DNA from: Marinobacter sp. F4216
Lineage (GTDB): Bacteria > Pseudomonadota > Gammaproteobacteria > Pseudomonadales > Oleiphilaceae
NCBI RefSeq assembly: GCF_019931195.1
Contig: NZ_JAIOUO010000002.1
Coordinates: 992,001-1,056,000, forward strand
Direction of reading: 5' to 3'
Length of the DNA stretch: 64,000 bases
Below, piece by piece: positions 60,559-64,000 of the stretch (position 1 is its first letter; each line of letters begins with the position of its first letter). The notes beneath the pieces were generated by a model. The model was not told where the DNA came from and did not search any database. It saw only the letters and a program-made list of their open reading frames with translations. A program made the position numbers and the translations under genes.

Positions 60559-61497
60559 ATGGAACCCAAAGCTCATCACGTGATTATTGGCCTGTTCACG
60601 CTCACAGCATTTGCAGCCGCGCTAGGCTTCGCACTCTGGCTGACAAAATCCGCCACCGATCGGGACTGGGCTTATTACCATATTGGTTTTGACCATCCGG
60701 TGAGCGGACTGTCACGCGGCAATCCAGTACTCTACAGTGGCGTTCAGGTGGGCGATGTCGTGGACATGACCCTCGACACCAACAACCCAAGCCACGTGCG
60801 GGTCCTGATCCGGGTGGATGACAATATACCCATTCGCGAGAACACCGAAGCCGGCCTGGTGCTCGCTAACATTACCGGCAGCATGAGCATCCAGTTTACG
60901 GGGGGCACTCCGGACAGCCCACAACTTCGGGGAAGCAGGGAGTCCCCGCCCCTGATCATGGCCCAGCCATCTCCGTTCGATTCTTTACTTTCCAGCGGTC
61001 AGGATCTCCTCAGCAAAGCTGACAGCTTGCTTTCCAACGCCAATCGGGCCTTCTCGGACCGGAATGCAGAAAACCTGACCGTCATACTGGCCAATACCCG
61101 GGAAATGACCAGCGGTCTGATGGAGCAACGGGAACAGTTGAGTAATCTTCTTGAAAGCATGGAGATCGCCGCTCTCAGTGCCCGCGAAGCCGCAGTCAAG
61201 GTATCGGAGGTATCCGATAACGCCAGTTCCATTCTCAACAATCAGGGGCTAAGTGTGCTGGAGGCATTAGACAGCGCCCTGAAAACCATACAGACCACGG
61301 CCAATCGAGTCGATCGACTGACGATTGAAAACGAAGGTGCGCTTGCGTCCGGCCTGCAGGGAATGGGCGAGCTCGCGCCAGCGCTTCGGGAGTTGCGTTC
61401 CACCCTGCGTAACCTGAATCAGATTACGCGCCGTGTCAGCGAAGATCCGACCCGAGCCATCTGGGGCGGTGAATCGATGAAGGAGTATTCAGAGTGA
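60559..61497 (+). CDS. MCE-domain (MlaD-type) lipid-binding protein
   Basis: A 312-residue periplasmic protein anchored by an N-terminal membrane helix (VIIGLFTLTAFAAALGFALWL). The MCE domain spans about residues 40-120 (FDHPVSGLSRGNPVLYSGVQVGDV then VRVLIRVDDNIPIRE and GLVLANITGSMSIQFTGG). The remaining 180 residues are long helices in a coiled-coil pattern, expected to form a multimeric tube. CCAGGAGT precedes ATG 60559. The auxiliary lipoprotein start overlaps its stop. Confidence 0.92.
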   Translation: MEPKAHHVIIGLFTLTAFAAALGFALWLTKSATDRDWAYYHIGFDHPVSGLSRGNPVLYSGVQVGDVVDMTLDTNNPSHVRVLIRVDDNIPIRENTEAGLVLANITGSMSIQFTGGTPDSPQLRGSRESPPLIMAQPSPFDSLLSSGQDLLSKADSLLSNANRAFSDRNAENLTVILANTREMTSGLMEQREQLSNLLESMEIAALSAREAAVKVSEVSDNASSILNNQGLSVLEALDSALKTIQTTANRVDRLTIENEGALASGLQGMGELAPALRELRSTLRNLNQITRRVSEDPTRAIWGGESMKEYSE

Positions 61498-62138
61498 TAA
61501 GGAAATTAACCCTGTGCGCCGGTGTACTGGCGTTCTTGCACGGGTGTAGTGTCTTTCCGAATCCGGAGGCTCGCCGGGTAATGGATTTTTCCGCCGCTAC
61601 GGTCGATTTCCGCGCGGCCGAAAAGAGACCCTACAGTCTGCGTGTCGACACGCCCTACGCGTCTGATCCGTTCAATGGCAGCCGTATTCTTGCCAAGCCT
61701 ACGCCCTGGGAGTTCCGCATATACGAAGACGTTCGCTGGCGGGATACCATTCCAGTCATCGTGCGGGACTTACTGGTTCAGACACTTCGATCGGCCAACG
61801 CGTTCGAGTCCGTGGTCGGTGAAACCAATCCGGTAGATACCGACTGGACCCTGATCAGCGAACTGAGTGCGTTTCATACGGAAAACGGCCGGCCCACCCC
61901 GGCCATCATGATCGAATTGCACAGCCAGCTTGTGGCAAACCGCTCAAGGGAAAAGCTCTGTACCCGCACCTTCAGCGTGGTCGAAATTTCACCAGCCGGC
62001 GATATTGAGGCCATCGTCCAGACCTTCAACCAGGCGGGCGCAGCCATTGCAGGCGAAGTTGCCGACTGGGCTGTTCACTGTGGAGAGTCTGCGGATTCTT
62101 CAGACGGAAACAGATCCGGCCAGGCAGCCCTAAGGTAG
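61494..62138 (+). CDS. ABC-type transport auxiliary lipoprotein (PqiC/LinN-like)
   Basis: A 214-residue outer-membrane-directed lipoprotein. GTG 61494 overlaps the MCE gene stop (GTGA). Signal peptide with lipobox LHGC at about residue 18, then a domain of the ABC transport auxiliary (DUF330/PqiC-like) family: [19 protein letters not shown], then [19 protein letters not shown]. It completes the permease-ATPase-MCE-lipoprotein set seen in LinKLMN. No MlaC or MlaA is present. Its end overlaps the convergent pgsA by 64 bases. Confidence 0.88.
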   Translation: MIRKLTLCAGVLAFLHGCSVFPNPEARRVMDFSAATVDFRAAEKRPYSLRVDTPYASDPFNGSRILAKPTPWEFRIYEDVRWRDTIPVIVRDLLVQTLRSANAFESVVGETNPVDTDWTLISELSAFHTENGRPTPAIMIELHSQLVANRSREKLCTRTFSVVEISPAGDIEAIVQTFNQAGAAIAGEVADWAVHCGESADSSDGNRSGQAALR

Positions 62139-62644
62139 AGCACCATGGACCACAAGGTCAGCACCGCAGCCACATAGAGTAACGCAATGGATACGTTCGA
62201 CCAGACATTGCCCGGAGGGAACGCCAGCAAACCAACAATGGACGCCATCTGGGCTGTGGTTTTGATTTTCCCGATGTAAGACACCGCCACACTGGCCCGA
62301 CTACCGATCTCCGCCATCCATTCACGCAATGCGGAAATCACGATTTCCCGACCAATAATGACCGATGCCGGAAGGGTCAGTATGAAATTGGCGTGTTCTT
62401 CAATCAGCACCGCCAGGGCTACTGCCACCATCAACTTATCCGCCACCGGGTCCAGGAAGGCGCCGAACGGCGTGCTCTGGTTGAGCTTCCGGGCCAAATA
62501 CCCATCCAGCCAATCGGTCATTCCCGCCAGTGCAAAGATGCAAGCACTCACCAGATAGCTCCAATCCACCGGCAGGTAAAAAATCACCACAAAAACGGGG
62601 ATCATGATGATCCGTGACAGGGTGAGGATATTGGGTAAGTTCAT
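62075..62644 (-). CDS. pgsA: CDP-diacylglycerol--glycerol-3-phosphate 3-phosphatidyltransferase
   Basis: Inner-membrane enzyme that makes phosphatidylglycerol phosphate from CDP-diacylglycerol and glycerol-3-phosphate. The 189-residue length is normal. The CDP-alcohol phosphotransferase motif [23 protein letters not shown] (D-G-x2-A-R-x8-G-x3-D-x3-D) is exact. Several membrane helices are visible. ATG 62644 is preceded by AAGGAAACG. It follows uvrC by seven bases, as in many gammaproteobacteria. The C-terminal 21 codons overlap the lipoprotein gene on the other strand. Confidence 0.95.
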   Translation of the reverse strand: MNLPNILTLSRIIMIPVFVVIFYLPVDWSYLVSACIFALAGMTDWLDGYLARKLNQSTPFGAFLDPVADKLMVAVALAVLIEEHANFILTLPASVIIGREIVISALREWMAEIGSRASVAVSYIGKIKTTAQMASIVGLLAFPPGNVWSNVSIALLYVAAVLTLWSMVLYLRAAWPDLFPSEESADSPQ

Positions 62645-62651
62645 CGTTTCC

Positions 62652-64000
62652 TTACTCGTTATGAAGTGCAGCGTAGATATTTTCCGCCAGTGACTTGCTG
62701 ACCCCCTGAACCTTGGCGATCTCATCCACACTGGCTTTGCGGATTTCCTGTATTCCACCGAAGTAGCGAATCAATTCCCGCCGACGTTTAGGGCCTACCC
62801 CCTCAATGCCCTCAAGGGTAGACTGCCGACGCTTCTTGTCTCGCCTGGCCCGGTGCCCGGTAATGGCAAACCGGTGTGACTCGTCCCGGATATGCTGAAT
62901 GAGATGCAGTGCGGGTGAATCCGCCGGCACGCGGAAGATGTCCCCGGTCATGGCGTCGATCAATTGTTCCATACCAGCCCGGCGAGTCACACCCTTGGCA
63001 ACGCCAATCAGTGGGATATCTGAAATCCCCAGCTCGTCAAATACTTCCCGGGCTATGTTGAGCTGACCCTTACCCCCGTCAATAAACACCAGATCCGGTC
63101 GCTTACCTTGGTCGGACACCATGCGTTTATATCGGCGCCCCAATACCTGACGCATCGCGGCGTAGTCGTCCCCGCCAGTGATGCCCTCAATGTTGTATAG
63201 ACGGTAATCGCTTTTCAGGGGGCCATTCTCGTCAAAAACGACGCAAGATGCGACGGTATTTTCACCATGGCTGTGGCTGATATCGAAACATTCCATGCGT
63301 GCTGGTGTTTCGGGCAGCTCGAGCAAATCCCTCAGCGCCAGAAGGCGTCGGTAAACCGTTTCCTTGCTGGCCAGGTGAGTCAGCAGGGTCTGGCGGGCAT
63401 TCGTCATGGCCAGCTCAAGCCATCCCCGGCGCTCGCCCCGCACATTGCCCCGGATTCGCGTTTCCCGTCCGGCCGCTTCTGACAGAGCCTCAGAGATCAG
63501 GGCCTGCCCATCAACCTCGACGGGCACCAGGATGTCTTTTGGAATCTCCCGATGCGCGTCTCCGCCCAGATAGTACTGCCCAAGGAACGCGCCCAGCAGT
63601 TCCCCCTCGGTCTGCTCAATGGAGAACCTGGGGAAGTAATTTTTGGTACCGAGCACACGACCGCCTCTCACCACGATCACCACAACACACACCACACCGG
63701 CGTCCTGAGCAATAGCAACCACATCGGCATCGCCGGAGCCCCCTTCCACGGACTGCTGTTCCTGAACATGGCGAAGATGGTTAATCTGGTCGCGATAGCC
63801 CGCCGCTTTTTCGAACTCCAGATTTTGTGAGGCTTTTTCCATCGCATCCATCAGATCGCGAATAATTGCGGGATTCTTGCCCTCGAGGAACATGGTCGCG
63901 TGACGGATATCCTCCTGATACTGCTCGGGGGTGATGTAGCCCACGCATGGCGCGGTGCAGCGATTAATCTGATACTGCAGACAGGGACGCGTACGGTTTC
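62652..64000 (-). CDS. uvrC: excinuclease ABC subunit C, 3' part (gene continues past the window)
   Basis: Incision subunit of nucleotide excision repair. The visible 449 codons run to the window edge with [20 protein letters not shown] at the start of the visible part. The UVR motif lies at [14 protein letters not shown], the RNase H-like nuclease has aspartates in [13 protein letters not shown] and [12 protein letters not shown] and a histidine in [15 protein letters not shown], and a helix-hairpin-helix tail ends with [17 protein letters not shown]. The N-terminal GIY-YIG domain is outside the window. The first part of the full protein (about 600+ residues in the family) is therefore missing only because of the cut. 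Confidence 0.96.
   Translation of the reverse strand, partial: NRTRPCLQYQINRCTAPCVGYITPEQYQEDIRHATMFLEGKNPAIIRDLMDAMEKASQNLEFEKAAGYRDQINHLRHVQEQQSVEGGSGDADVVAIAQDAGVVCVVVIVVRGGRVLGTKNYFPRFSIEQTEGELLGAFLGQYYLGGDAHREIPKDILVPVEVDGQALISEALSEAAGRETRIRGNVRGERRGWLELAMTNARQTLLTHLASKETVYRRLLALRDLLELPETPARMECFDISHSHGENTVASCVVFDENGPLKSDYRLYNIEGITGGDDYAAMRQVLGRRYKRMVSDQGKRPDLVFIDGGKGQLNIAREVFDELGISDIPLIGVAKGVTRRAGMEQLIDAMTGDIFRVPADSPALHLIQHIRDESHRFAITGHRARRDKKRRQSTLEGIEGVGPKRRRELIRYFGGIQEIRKASVDEIAKVQGVSKSLAENIYAALHNE

Noticed and set aside
1..64000. CRISPR arrays, insertion sequences, integrases or phage genes
   Set aside because: No direct-repeat arrays, transposase or integrase motifs were seen anywhere in the window.

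Overview
This window reads as a chromosomal segment of a heterotrophic gammaproteobacterium, most likely Marinobacter or a close marine relative. That placement is inferred from gene content and order (uvrC-pgsA with tRNA-Gly and tRNA-Cys, a gsp type II secretion block, LexA-controlled yebG, OsmC-YcaO fusion, TPP and glycine riboswitches). No phage, insertion sequence or CRISPR array is visible. Most genes look vertically inherited, but three places show rearrangement: the left edge (about 0.38 kb), a mdaB/hxlR double truncation at 22.4 kb, and a 7-kb block between pgsA and tRNA-Gly.

Layout. 0-5.5 kb: the tail of a glutamate-synthase-like gene butted against a membrane-protein frame, a DUF1499 lipoprotein, malate:quinone oxidoreductase, L-serine dehydratase and a LysR regulator. 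5.5-19 kb: a putrescine/GABA catabolic region with gabD, gabT, a puuB-type oxidase, an NhaC-family carrier, a class I glutamine amidotransferase, a LuxR-type regulator and a puuC-type aldehyde dehydrogenase, interspersed with small enzymes (gamma-glutamylcyclotransferase, methyltransferase, GDCCVxC protein, tautomerase-like protein, FAD-linked oxidase). CCC/GGG inverted repeats precede three of the Puu-type genes, which suggests one regulon. 19-31.4 kb: mixed accessory genes (crotonase, MscS channel, GFA protein, mdaB and hxlR remnants, peptidoglycan-binding protein, outer-membrane protein, two tiny genes, FabH, YebG with SOS box, a Baeyer-Villiger-like monooxygenase, GntR regulator plus BASS-type carrier, degenerate J-domain protein).

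31.5-36.6 kb: a three-gene cassette encoding a TonB-dependent receptor, a lone periplasmic binding protein and a hybrid sensor kinase, which may be a trans-envelope sensing system. 36.6-38.7 kb: glutathione reductase and a GNAT protein. 38.7-47.3 kb: type II secretion genes gspE-F-G-H-I-J-K-L-M on the minus strand with gspC divergent; gspD and gspN are not here. A LapG-like protease follows gspC. 48-54.4 kb: OsmC-YcaO, a META-domain lipoprotein, a VOC protein, a DUF2141-OmpV fusion, and a DadA-type dehydrogenase behind a tandem glycine riboswitch.

54.6-64 kb: tRNA-Cys and tRNA-Gly (minus strand), a TPP riboswitch with thiBPQ, a four-gene MCE/Mla (LinKLMN-like) lipid transporter with a STAS domain fused to its permease, then pgsA and the 3' part of uvrC running off the right edge. 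The enterobacterial order uvrC-pgsA-glyW-cysT is kept in orientation, but thiBPQ and the MCE operon sit inside it on the opposite strand.
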